Positions 1 to 5,659 of a DNA stretch of 27,622 nucleotides are shown piece after piece (the first letter of the stretch is position 1; the number at the start of each line of letters is the position of its first letter). The stretch is from the IMG/VR virus record IMGVR_UViG_3300031787_000673, positions 1-27,622 of that record. The stretch is one strand, 5' to 3'. Position numbers and translations under genes: made by a program. The notes beneath the pieces are model-generated. The model was not told where the DNA came from and made no database searches. It saw only the letters and a program-made list of their open reading frames with translations. The stretch is from a virus.

Positions 1-15
1 ATGTTTTGGTTTTTC

Positions 16-495
16 CTAAAAATTTTTTCCCTCCCCCGTCTCGACCGACCTCGACCCTGTTCGGGAGGCTTCGCCCTCGACCTCGATCCTCTTCCGCACC
101 TTGTCCGCTAACCATGCCACCACCTGTGCCTTGTTCGCAGGTACATACTTGCCATCTGTATCCATGTGCAAGGTAACAGGTGCTATAGATGTCTTCTCAT
201 TGACTGACTTAGTATCATGACATGACTTACATAACGCTAATAGATTGTTTAAGTTATACATTGAACCACCACGAGTGATAGGTATCATGTGGTCAACACA
301 GCCCTTGTAATCACCTGGCGTTATATCAGTCATAATACCTAACACAATACAGCATTCACATAATGGATTAGCCCGACGATAAGCCTTAGACATCTTATGC
401 CATGCGTTATTATAGCTACCTTGCTCACCGCTTGGTGTGCGCTGCATCTTAGCCTTATGTATGGTACTACCTATTCCCTTGCTTATGTATGGCAT
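16..495 (-). CDS. HNH endonuclease (probably terminase-adjacent)
   Basis: A 159-aa HNH-family nuclease. A zinc-binding C46-x2-C49 pair is followed by a D68-H69 catalytic pair in a 'DHMIPITRGG' block. The 'NLLALCKSCH' segment then supplies the conserved Asn (about N84) and the second CxxC pair (C89, C92) followed by H93. The basic N-terminus is typical of phage HNH proteins that sit beside terminase genes and aid DNA packaging. It is the last complete gene of the left minus-strand block, one base after the glycosyltransferase. Its tail (residues about 118-159) is encoded by unusually GC-rich, repetitive DNA. A packaging role is inferred from the family and the gene's edge position; the terminase itself is outside the window. 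A free-standing homing-type endonuclease is the alternative. Confidence 0.85.
   Translation of the reverse strand: MPYISKGIGSTIHKAKMQRTPSGEQGSYNNAWHKMSKAYRRANPLCECCIVLGIMTDITPGDYKGCVDHMIPITRGGSMYNLNNLLALCKSCHDTKSVNEKTSIAPVTLHMDTDGKYVPANKAQVVAWLADKVRKRIEVEGEASRTGSRSVETGEGKNF
40..88. repeat. GC-rich CTCGAYC direct repeats
   Basis: Four copies of CTCGA(C/T)C start at 40, 50, 76 and 82 inside a GC-rich island in otherwise AT-rich DNA. The island encodes the Glu/Arg/Ser-rich tail of the HNH protein. Terminase-binding or cos/pac sites often lie at this junction in related phages, so a packaging-recognition role is possible but only inferred. The repeats may simply reflect low-complexity coding sequence. 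Confidence 0.4.
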
Positions 496-496
496 A

Positions 497-1486
497 CTAT
501 ATCCCTTTTAGAATCTCCCATCGCTTCTTGTTCAGTAAGTCTATGTGTAGTACTTCCTTAACATAGTTTCTACCACTCTTAACGGCTGCTACTTTATCAA
601 TGTTGCCATTAACTATATTAGTCACTAACTCTATAAACTCATTAGGATTGCTATAAGGAATAACACCAGGCATATTAAATTCTGGAAAGTAACTGTCTGC
701 TAACACTGGCATACCATTAGCGATGCACTCTATGGCAAATATATTGCTTTTACTTTGATTAAAATCATTACGAACTAATGGATAGAATCCAAAGTCACCT
801 TCTATACGCTGCATAAATGTAAAGTAAACAAACATAGATGACCAGTCAACATTGATAGCTTTCTTATTTAAGTCATACATCATAAACTTATTTAAGCCAA
901 AGAATGTGACTTCAGTATCCATATCTATCATCTGATTAATTTCAGCTTTGATAGTATGTAAATCTGCAAAGTGAGTAGATCCTCCACGCCAAACAAACCT
1001 TGTTGGCTTATGTTGTTCCTTTACTTCAAACATTGGTAAGTCAGTAGGATTCCATCCATTAGGTATAACAAACATAGGTATCTTTCCCTGGCACATTGGA
1101 TAGTAAAGGTCATATAGCTTTTTAGTAGATACTATGACAGCATCGGCAAATAGAAAAGTATCTTGTATTTGCTTTTGCACCTGTGGATTAGCAAAATAAT
1201 TATTAGCCGGATTATCCTCTGGCACGTCTAAAAGATGATCATCAAAGTCAATAATAACTTTCTTTCCCATCCTCTTTGCATCTGCCATTATTCCCAGTGA
1301 TGCAGTTGAATTAGGTCGTTGTATTAATACAATGTCAGTATTGTAAATGTCATGCCACTGCGCTCTTTCTTGTTGGCAAATAACGTGTTCAAACTTCTTT
1401 TGTAAAGCTAACCTTGTAAATGGGCCAAGTGAACGGTAATAATCTGTTGCCTGACTTTTAGATGATGTAAATGTGGTTAACTTCAT
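497..1486 (-). CDS. GT-B glycosyltransferase (group 1/GT4-like)
   Basis: A 329-aa protein with the layout of a GT-B glycosyltransferase. The N-terminal domain carries the acidic 'DFDDHLLDVPEDN' loop (80-92) and 'ADAVIVST' (114-121). The linker 'VIPNGW' (140-145) leads to the second domain, with 'WRGGSTHFADL' (166-176) and the donor-binding segment 'SNIFAIECIANGMPVLAD' (247-264), which resembles the E-x7-E region of GT4 enzymes. It would move a sugar from a nucleotide-sugar onto an unknown acceptor, such as phage DNA, a virion protein or a host surface glycan. Its start overlaps the stop of the upstream small gene by 4 nt (ATGA), so translation is probably coupled. No signal peptide or membrane segment is evident. 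Family confidence is good; the substrate cannot be read. Confidence 0.8.
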   Translation of the reverse strand: MKLTTFTSSKSQATDYYRSLGPFTRLALQKKFEHVICQQERAQWHDIYNTDIVLIQRPNSTASLGIMADAKRMGKKVIIDFDDHLLDVPEDNPANNYFANPQVQKQIQDTFLFADAVIVSTKKLYDLYYPMCQGKIPMFVIPNGWNPTDLPMFEVKEQHKPTRFVWRGGSTHFADLHTIKAEINQMIDMDTEVTFFGLNKFMMYDLNKKAINVDWSSMFVYFTFMQRIEGDFGFYPLVRNDFNQSKSNIFAIECIANGMPVLADSYFPEFNMPGVIPYSNPNEFIELVTNIVNGNIDKVAAVKSGRNYVKEVLHIDLLNKKRWEILKGI

Positions 1487-1641
1487 TTCTTGTAATTATC
1501 TAAAACGTGTTCAATAGTTTTTTCTAATGAAATCCTTTTGCCAGTCTTAAAAGAAATATCAATCTGAATCTTTAGTAATTTCTCATGAATATCATCATTC
1601 AATAATACTCCCTTCTTTTTAGCAAACATAATTTTTTCCAT
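1483..1641 (-). CDS. Ribbon-helix-helix-like small DNA-binding protein
   Basis: A 52-aa ORF between the divergent promoter and the glycosyltransferase. After a basic N-terminus (MEKIMFAKKK) it has a short strand 'GVLLNDD', a helix 'IHEKLLKIQIDISFKTG' and a second helix 'ISLEKTIEHVLDNYKK'. This strand-helix-helix order and the 'RISLEKTIEHVL' helix fit the Arc/MetJ/CopG ribbon-helix-helix fold, which binds palindromic DNA as a dimer. It is the first gene after a minus-strand promoter embedded in an inverted repeat, so autoregulation and control of the divergent early operon are plausible. Met5 is an alternative start. The coding call rests on ATGA coupling to the next gene and the sensible fold; the regulatory role is inference. 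Confidence 0.7.
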   Translation of the reverse strand: MEKIMFAKKKGVLLNDDIHEKLLKIQIDISFKTGKRISLEKTIEHVLDNYKK

Positions 1642-1658
1642 ATTTATTATTTTTTATG

Positions 1659-1688
1659 TTGCAAATATATAATAAATATATAACTTTG
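1659..1688 (+). promoter_or_regulatory. Early promoter driving ssb
   Basis: TTG at 1659-1661, a 19-nt spacer and TAACTTTG at 1681-1688 match the Bacteroidota consensus (-33 TTG, -7 TAnnTTTG). The ssb ATG is 17 nt past the -7 box, which implies a very short leader. Confidence 0.8.
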
Positions 1689-1691
1689 CAA
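1662..1691 (-). promoter_or_regulatory. Divergent promoter for the left minus-strand block
   Basis: Read on the minus strand: TTG at 1691-1689, a 19-nt spacer, then TATATTTG at 1669-1662. The ATG of the ribbon-helix-helix-like gene lies 21 nt past the box. Each promoter's -7 box abuts the other's TTG, so the two occupy the same 33 bp. Confidence 0.75.
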
Positions 1692-1704
1692 AAAATAAAT
1701 TTTT

Positions 1705-2097
1705 ATGATAAAATTAATCGTTTCAGGAAGAGTAGGTCAAGATGCTGAATTAAAAAGCGTTGGTGATACTATGGTGTGTAGTTTTTCTGTTGCTCACACA
1801 GAAAAAGTTTACGGCCCTAATCCATCAGAGAAAACAGTATGGGTTAGTTGCAATGTCTGGGGAGAAAGAGGAGAAAAGCTAAAGCCATTCATTACCAAAG
1901 GCACTTACATAGTAGTAGAAGGTAGTGGTGGAGTAAATGCCTACACACAAAAGAATGGAGAACCAGCTGCCGTAATTAACTGCCGCGTTACATCCCTTGA
2001 ATTTGGCGGAAAGCCTACCGCAGAACCTACACCTCACACCGCTCCTCCTACTGGCAAAGTGACATTTGAAGGAGTAGATGGTGATTTACCATTTTAA
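1705..2097 (+). CDS. ssb: Single-stranded DNA-binding protein
   Basis: A 130-aa SSB. It begins with the OB-fold signature 'MIKLIVSGRVGQDAELK', continues through 'FSVAHTEK' and 'TVWVSCNVWGERGEKLKPFITKGTYIVVEG', has a Pro-rich linker (about 103-116) and ends in the acidic tip 'DGDLPF'. That tip is the classic SSB tail that docks partner proteins of replication and repair. It coats single-stranded phage DNA. It is the first gene of the plus-strand early block, directly after a strong promoter, which fits high early expression. Length and tail are normal for a bacterial or phage SSB, so confidence is high. Confidence 0.96.
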   Translation: MIKLIVSGRVGQDAELKSVGDTMVCSFSVAHTEKVYGPNPSEKTVWVSCNVWGERGEKLKPFITKGTYIVVEGSGGVNAYTQKNGEPAAVINCRVTSLEFGGKPTAEPTPHTAPPTGKVTFEGVDGDLPF

Positions 2098-2120
2098 TAA
2101 ACCATTTTAAACAAATCAGT

Positions 2121-2921
2121 ATGAAAAACAACACACATCAATGGGAAACCATTACACCCATCACACCTACAAAAACAAAGATTAAAAGCTACCTGCTTTT
2201 ATTCATGATTGCCTCCTCCCTTTACATTTCCCTTGTCGGCCAAGGCTACAAATCTACCAAGGTATCAGCCCCAAACCCTGCAAAGGAATATCCGCAGGAC
2301 AATCTGCAAACTATTGACATGAAGAACCTGCCAGGTACGCAAATTAAAAACATGGATGCGGAGGAGTTAAGACAGTTTTTAGAGGATCAAGGATTTAAAA
2401 GATTAAAAAACAAAAGTCTTGTAGATTTAAGAAGGATTTGGTTAGGTTTTATGTATGAAGACTTTTTTTACACAATGCACAAAAAGACAAACCTTCCTAT
2501 CTCTGTTATCTATGCCTTCTTTATTATTGAGGCTACCAATGCCGGAATAGAAAGTAAGTTGATGGCTAAAGCATTAAACCCTGGTGGAATAAAATACAGA
2601 GGCACCGGTGCAAAGATGAAAGCAATGGATGATTGCTATAAAAATGGGAAGAAGATACCTTGCGACTTCCAGGCTTTCTCTTCCTACAATGCCATGGTGC
2701 AAGGTTGGGCAGATGTTCTTAATCTACCAAGGTATAAGAATTGTAAGAGGTATATGTTATCAAAGTACAACAGAGGCATGAGTGCGAAGGAAATAGTAGA
2801 TGCAACTTGTAAATGCTTTTATAAGTCTGGCTACCATACAAGTAATCTTTGGAAAGTAAGAAGTAATTTATCAACCGAATACTGGACAGTAAAAGCCAGT
2901 TTTCCTGAAATGGAATATTAA
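2121..2921 (+). CDS. Membrane-anchored glucosaminidase (GH73-like)
   Basis: A 266-aa protein. A cytoplasmic N-terminus with Lys is followed by one hydrophobic segment (about 23-40, 'SYLLLFMIASSLYISLVG'), probably a signal anchor. A linker then leads to a glucosaminidase/lysozyme-like domain (about 123-235). The predicted catalytic Glu is E137 in 'FIIEATNAGIESKLMAKA', followed by 'NPGGIKYRG' and 'IPCDFQAFSSYNAMVQGWADVL', the usual GH73 pattern. It would cut the N-acetylglucosaminyl bonds of peptidoglycan in the periplasm. It is unusual in sitting among early genes rather than with the holin and amidase. Four Cys in the domain (172, 181 and two near 210-231) could form disulfides. The family call is good; the purpose so early is unknown. 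Confidence 0.75.
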   Translation: MKNNTHQWETITPITPTKTKIKSYLLLFMIASSLYISLVGQGYKSTKVSAPNPAKEYPQDNLQTIDMKNLPGTQIKNMDAEELRQFLEDQGFKRLKNKSLVDLRRIWLGFMYEDFFYTMHKKTNLPISVIYAFFIIEATNAGIESKLMAKALNPGGIKYRGTGAKMKAMDDCYKNGKKIPCDFQAFSSYNAMVQGWADVLNLPRYKNCKRYMLSKYNRGMSAKEIVDATCKCFYKSGYHTSNLWKVRSNLSTEYWTVKASFPEMEY

Positions 2922-2922
2922 A

Positions 2923-3543
2923 ATGATAGACAATAAATTCTTTTTTGACAAATCAGTAGAACTTGGTTTCACAACGCGTTCTTATGAATCATTGGTAAAT
3001 CTGCATATAAACGGTGCAAGGACATTACAAACCATGGGATGCACATCTGTTTTTGAATTTGGTAGTGGATTAGGTTTCTTTTTATCTGCCTGCCAGCGTA
3101 TTAATTTATATAAACACGTTGGCTATGATATTAACCCGTATGAACGTGATTTTGCCATAAGTAAGGGCATTGACCCTGGAAGATATTTACTTGGCAAATG
3201 GGTGACGAAATACCAGTTGGGAAGATATGAATTAAAAACGCATGGTTCATACGATGCCATTTACTCCACCGAAGTCTTTGAACACATGACCGACCAGCAA
3301 ATATCTTTTGTGATGCCGATCCTTTACAAGGCTTGTAATAAGTATTTTTATTTCACATCCACTCCTCATGCCTCTGCCGATCCTGCCTGGGACATTGAAT
3401 GGGGACATATTAATCTAAAGCAGAAAGACGAATGGATAGCTGTATTTAAAAGACATGGCTTTGATTATATTTTTGATGTAACAGAAGTAACACCATGGGG
3501 AATGTTATTTACTAAAAATGAAAATCATGGCAAAGGAAAGTAA
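2923..3543 (+). CDS. Class I SAM-dependent methyltransferase
   Basis: A 206-aa protein with a Rossmann-type methyltransferase core. Motif I is 'VFEFGSGLGFFLSAC' (43-57), the acidic end of strand 2 is 'VGYDINPY' (66-73) and motif IV is 'YDAIYSTEVFEHM', followed by 'YFYFTSTPH'. The 'STEVFEHM' form is typical of small-molecule or sugar methyltransferases (Methyltransf_11/23 type) rather than DNA methylases; no NPPY or PCQ motif is seen. It begins one base after the glucosaminidase and overlaps the next gene by 26 nt, so it is in the same operon. It could modify a glycan or lipid, possibly with the phage glycosyltransferase, but the substrate is unknown. Confidence 0.82.
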   Translation: MIDNKFFFDKSVELGFTTRSYESLVNLHINGARTLQTMGCTSVFEFGSGLGFFLSACQRINLYKHVGYDINPYERDFAISKGIDPGRYLLGKWVTKYQLGRYELKTHGSYDAIYSTEVFEHMTDQQISFVMPILYKACNKYFYFTSTPHASADPAWDIEWGHINLKQKDEWIAVFKRHGFDYIFDVTEVTPWGMLFTKNENHGKGK

Positions 3544-4171
3544 AAAGCTACATAATGCTTTTACAGATGAGCATTTAGAAATAATAAGAAAGTTATATCC
3601 TAACACTCCTAACAAGGTTATTGCTACCTGGATGCCTCATTCTGCTACTTCCATTAGCAAGAAAGCTAATACAATGGGATTAAAGAAAACGAAGGAATAT
3701 ATCAGAGAGAATGGCAGAGCCGTAGCAGTTGCACAATGGAATAAATTAATAGAACATAACTTACAATTAAGTAGTAATTTTAAGAAAGGTCATGTGCCCT
3801 GGTGCAAAGGACAAAAATTGTCCTCGGAACATATTGCGAAGCTCACAGGAGTATTTAAGAAAGGTCAAACACCTCATAATACATTGCCAATAGGCAGTAT
3901 TAGAAATATTAATAACTACGTTGAAATTAAATACAAAAATCACAAATGGATGGCACTTGCTCGTTACAACTGGGAACAAGTTCACGGACCAATACCTAAA
4001 GATATGTGTGTGTTTAAATTAGATGGTGATAGGTATAATGATGACATAAGTAACCTATGCCTTGTATCCAGGAAGGACTTAGCTATGCTTAATCGCAATC
4101 ATGCCAAGTTAACGCCAGAGTTAAAGGAAGTGCAAATATTGATTAACCAGATTAAACAAAAAGTAAAATGA
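3518..4171 (+). CDS. HNH homing-endonuclease-like protein (HNH_3 type)
   Basis: A 217-aa protein typical of phage free-standing homing endonucleases. The N-terminal HTH-like region (about 12-60) resembles MerR/SANT-like domains in this group and contains 'NKVIATWMPHSATSISKKANTMGL'. Two 'FKKG..P' blocks (about 88 and 113) follow, then the C-terminal domain 'HKWMALARYNWEQVHGPIPKDM' and 'LDGDRYNDDISNLCLVSR'. The usual catalytic His before DGD is replaced by 'CVFKLDGD', so nuclease activity is uncertain. It starts inside the methyltransferase gene; Met4 (3527) is an alternative start giving an overlap of 17 nt. It is followed by an ATGA-coupled gene. Confidence 0.75.
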   Translation: MKIMAKESKKLHNAFTDEHLEIIRKLYPNTPNKVIATWMPHSATSISKKANTMGLKKTKEYIRENGRAVAVAQWNKLIEHNLQLSSNFKKGHVPWCKGQKLSSEHIAKLTGVFKKGQTPHNTLPIGSIRNINNYVEIKYKNHKWMALARYNWEQVHGPIPKDMCVFKLDGDRYNDDISNLCLVSRKDLAMLNRNHAKLTPELKEVQILINQIKQKVK

Positions 4172-4446
4172 ATGACCAATTAAACGAAACCTCACCTTAT
4201 GGTTTAAATACAGATATTCCAGCAAGTGCTGGTCCTTTAGAATTTGTACCTAAAAATATGTGTGATGAAAGCCCATTCTACAAAGAAATTACTGATAGAA
4301 AGAATAATATGTCTGATCAAGATATAGAACAACAAAGGATATTTAATGCACAAGCAGCAGAAGCCAGACGACAAAGACGTATAGAGGATAATCTTGAAAA
4401 GAAGATTTACAAGAAAATAATTAAAAGCCTACTAAAAAAATTATAA
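4168..4446 (+). CDS. Small charged protein, unknown function
   Basis: A 92-aa protein not recognised as a known family. The first half is polar and Pro-rich. The second half (about 47-92) is a strongly charged predicted helix, 'QQRIFNAQAAEARRQRRIEDNLEKKIYKKIIKSLLKKL', ending very basic, so nucleic-acid or membrane contact is possible. It overlaps the upstream HNH stop by ATGA and shares its final base with the next ATG, so the genes are translationally coupled. Confidence 0.65.
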   Translation: MNDQLNETSPYGLNTDIPASAGPLEFVPKNMCDESPFYKEITDRKNNMSDQDIEQQRIFNAQAAEARRQRRIEDNLEKKIYKKIIKSLLKKL

Positions 4447-4685
4447 TGAAAAACAAAATCAGCGACCTTCGCAACCACCTTTTCGTTGTTCTTGAAGAAC
4501 TAAGCGACCCAGACAGCAAATATGACCTTGAAAAAGCAAAGGTCATTGCCAACGTTGCCCAAACTATTATTAATTCTGCATCTGTAGAAAACCAATATCT
4601 AAAGATAGTTGGAAGTAGTCAGGGCAGTGGATTTATTGAGGAAAAGGGAAATGATAATATTAAAACTTTAAACGAAAGAAATTAA
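4446..4685 (+). CDS. Conserved small phage protein
   Basis: A 79-aa protein of the pattern 'KISDLRNHLFVVLEELSDPDSKYDLEKAKVIANVAQTIINSASVE'. From memory, this resembles a small family common in phage early regions ('DLR.HLF..LE....G..DLE.AK...EVAQ.II..AKVE'). It is predicted mostly helical and its function is unknown. Its ATG overlaps the upstream stop by one base, and its own stop overlaps the next ATG. Confidence 0.75.
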   Translation: MKNKISDLRNHLFVVLEELSDPDSKYDLEKAKVIANVAQTIINSASVENQYLKIVGSSQGSGFIEEKGNDNIKTLNERN

Positions 4686-4987
4686 TGGAATACATAGGTT
4701 ATTTTGTAGAAGTATCTGAAACAGAAGTAAGATTTCAACTTGAAAAACCAGCCGACGGAGTAAGATATTGGGGTGATGGTTTAGATAAAAATAAAGCTAT
4801 TAAACCTATTAAAGTTATACCTGATGGTGAAATAGACCCTGATGAATTGCTTATTAAAGTAAGGGAATGTCGAACTAAAGAGGCATTAAGAAAATTATGG
4901 GATTCAAATCCAGCATATCAAGATTATCCTTTCATGTTTGGACACCAAAGCACTAAAATTAAATATAATGATTATGACCACAGTTGA
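4685..4987 (+). CDS. Hypothetical acidic phage protein
   Basis: A 100-aa protein with an alternating N-terminal half ('YIGYFVEVSETEVRFQLEKPADGVRYWGDG') that suggests a small beta domain, then a helix 'PDELLIKVRECRTKEALRKLWDSNPAYQ'. The 'AL..LW..NP..Q' tail resembles C-termini of small phage proteins found beside recombination functions. No catalytic motif is evident. It is coupled at both ends, overlapping the previous stop by one base and the next small gene by about 20 nt. Confidence 0.6.
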   Translation: MEYIGYFVEVSETEVRFQLEKPADGVRYWGDGLDKNKAIKPIKVIPDGEIDPDELLIKVRECRTKEALRKLWDSNPAYQDYPFMFGHQSTKIKYNDYDHS

Positions 4988-5132
4988 AACAATAGGAAAT
5001 TTTCTTAAAACAGCCCTAGACAAACTATTTACCTACACAACACCAAAACCAGTTGTAAAGTATATAGAAACAAATTTCTTAATTCAGAATCCACCTTTTA
5101 AAACAAAACAATATGAAAATAGAAATAAATGA
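4968..5132 (+). CDS. Small hypothetical protein, partly overlapped
   Basis: A 54-aa reading frame between two better-supported genes. A longer start at 4938 lies well inside the upstream gene; 4968, behind an A-rich stretch, or 4974 (giving MTTVETIG...) is more likely. The N-terminal helix 'TVETIGNFLKTALDKLF' is followed by a basic, Pro- and Asn-rich tail. It overlaps the next gene by 20 nt. No family is recognised; it is kept because it fills the 125 nt between its neighbours. Confidence 0.45.
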   Translation: MIMTTVETIGNFLKTALDKLFTYTTPKPVVKYIETNFLIQNPPFKTKQYENRNK

Positions 5133-5532
5133 CTTTTGGAATGGTATAGAACAAACTTTAGAAGGTGATACGGCTTTAGATTCAAAAGTAGTTGCAAAGC
5201 ATAATATTTTTCATCATTCTATAACGTGGTTTGATGCCAAAACTACCACGGTTTTACAAGCTATCGAGTTTATTGATTCTAAAAATATTATAAATGCTTT
5301 TGACCAAATAGATTTAATGATTTTGGTAAAACACGAAAATACAGATGGTTTTTATTGTTTGGAATTTGACAAAGGATTTTATCAAAAAACCAAAGATACC
5401 ATTTGGCAATTTAAATTCTGTTTTGATACGAAGCAATACCACTTTTCACCCATAGAAGGCGAATTATTAGCCTTTGCCTTTGTTGACGATTTGCCTTTAA
5501 TGAGGATTTTTAATGAGGATGAGGAAATGTAA
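5113..5532 (+). CDS. Hypothetical protein ending the first early operon
   Basis: A 139-aa acidic protein with no recognised family. Alternating hydrophobic strands ('FHHSITWFDAKTTTVLQAIEFI', 'FDQIDLMILVKHENTDGFYCLEF', 'DTIWQFKFCFDTKQYHF') and an acidic end 'FNEDEEM' suggest a compact alpha/beta fold. Its codon use looks closer to the following helicase gene than to ssb. It ends just before the first structured leader RNA. Confidence 0.65.
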   Translation: MKIEINDFWNGIEQTLEGDTALDSKVVAKHNIFHHSITWFDAKTTTVLQAIEFIDSKNIINAFDQIDLMILVKHENTDGFYCLEFDKGFYQKTKDTIWQFKFCFDTKQYHFSPIEGELLAFAFVDDLPLMRIFNEDEEM

Positions 5533-5542
5533 ATAAATTGTT

Positions 5543-5550
5543 TATCTTTG
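5543..5550 (+). promoter_or_regulatory. -7 box TATCTTTG before leader RNA 1
   Basis: A perfect TAnnTTTG box after an AAATAAATTG stretch, with no clear TTG at the -33 position. Transcription would start around 5556, exactly at the base of hairpin 1. The same sequence context recurs at 8073. Confidence 0.75.
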
Positions 5551-5554
5551 TTTT

Positions 5555-5650
5555 ATCCTTTGGACGGAGTGATAGCTATCCAAAGGAACATGAAGCAAAT
5601 TGCACTTTGTTTCACCTAAGCCAGTAGTCTATCACCTACTGGCTTTTTTT
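5555..5650 (+). ncRNA. Structured leader RNA 1 with loop-loop pairing
   Basis: About 95 nt with three hairpins. H1: TCCTTTGGA (5556-5564) pairs with TCCAAAGGA (5579-5587) around a 14-nt loop. H2: TGAAGCAAA (5591-5599) pairs with TTTGTTTCA (5606-5614), with one G-U pair and a 6-nt loop. H3, the terminator: AAGCCAGTAG (5618-5627) pairs with CTACTGGCTT (5636-5645), then a T run. In the loops, GTGATAG (5569-5575) in H1 is exactly complementary to CTATCAC (5629-5635) in H3, which would give a 7-bp kissing helix. The element recurs at 8085 with compensatory changes. It ends 10 nt before the helicase ATG, so it is probably a leader/attenuator; a free small RNA is the alternative. Confidence 0.82.
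5618..5650 (+). terminator. Intrinsic terminator / hairpin 3 of leader RNA 1
   Basis: A 10-bp stem with an 8-nt loop is followed by seven T. It would end most transcripts before the helicase gene unless read-through is regulated. Confidence 0.85.
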
Positions 5651-5659
5651 ATTTTTACT

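Larger units (their letters stand above)
1659..1691. repeat. Inverted repeat spanning the divergent promoters
   Basis: The outer arms TTGCAAA (1659-1665) and TTTGCAA (1685-1691) are perfect inverted repeats around an AT-rich core. A dimeric repressor bound here would cover both promoters. The arms also contain the promoter elements, so part of the symmetry follows from back-to-back promoters. Confidence 0.6.

Noticed and set aside
5600-5659. N-terminal extension of the helicase-fusion ORF
   Set aside because: It runs through the terminator hairpin of leader RNA 1; ATG 5660 begins right after the leader with a normal HNH N-terminus.
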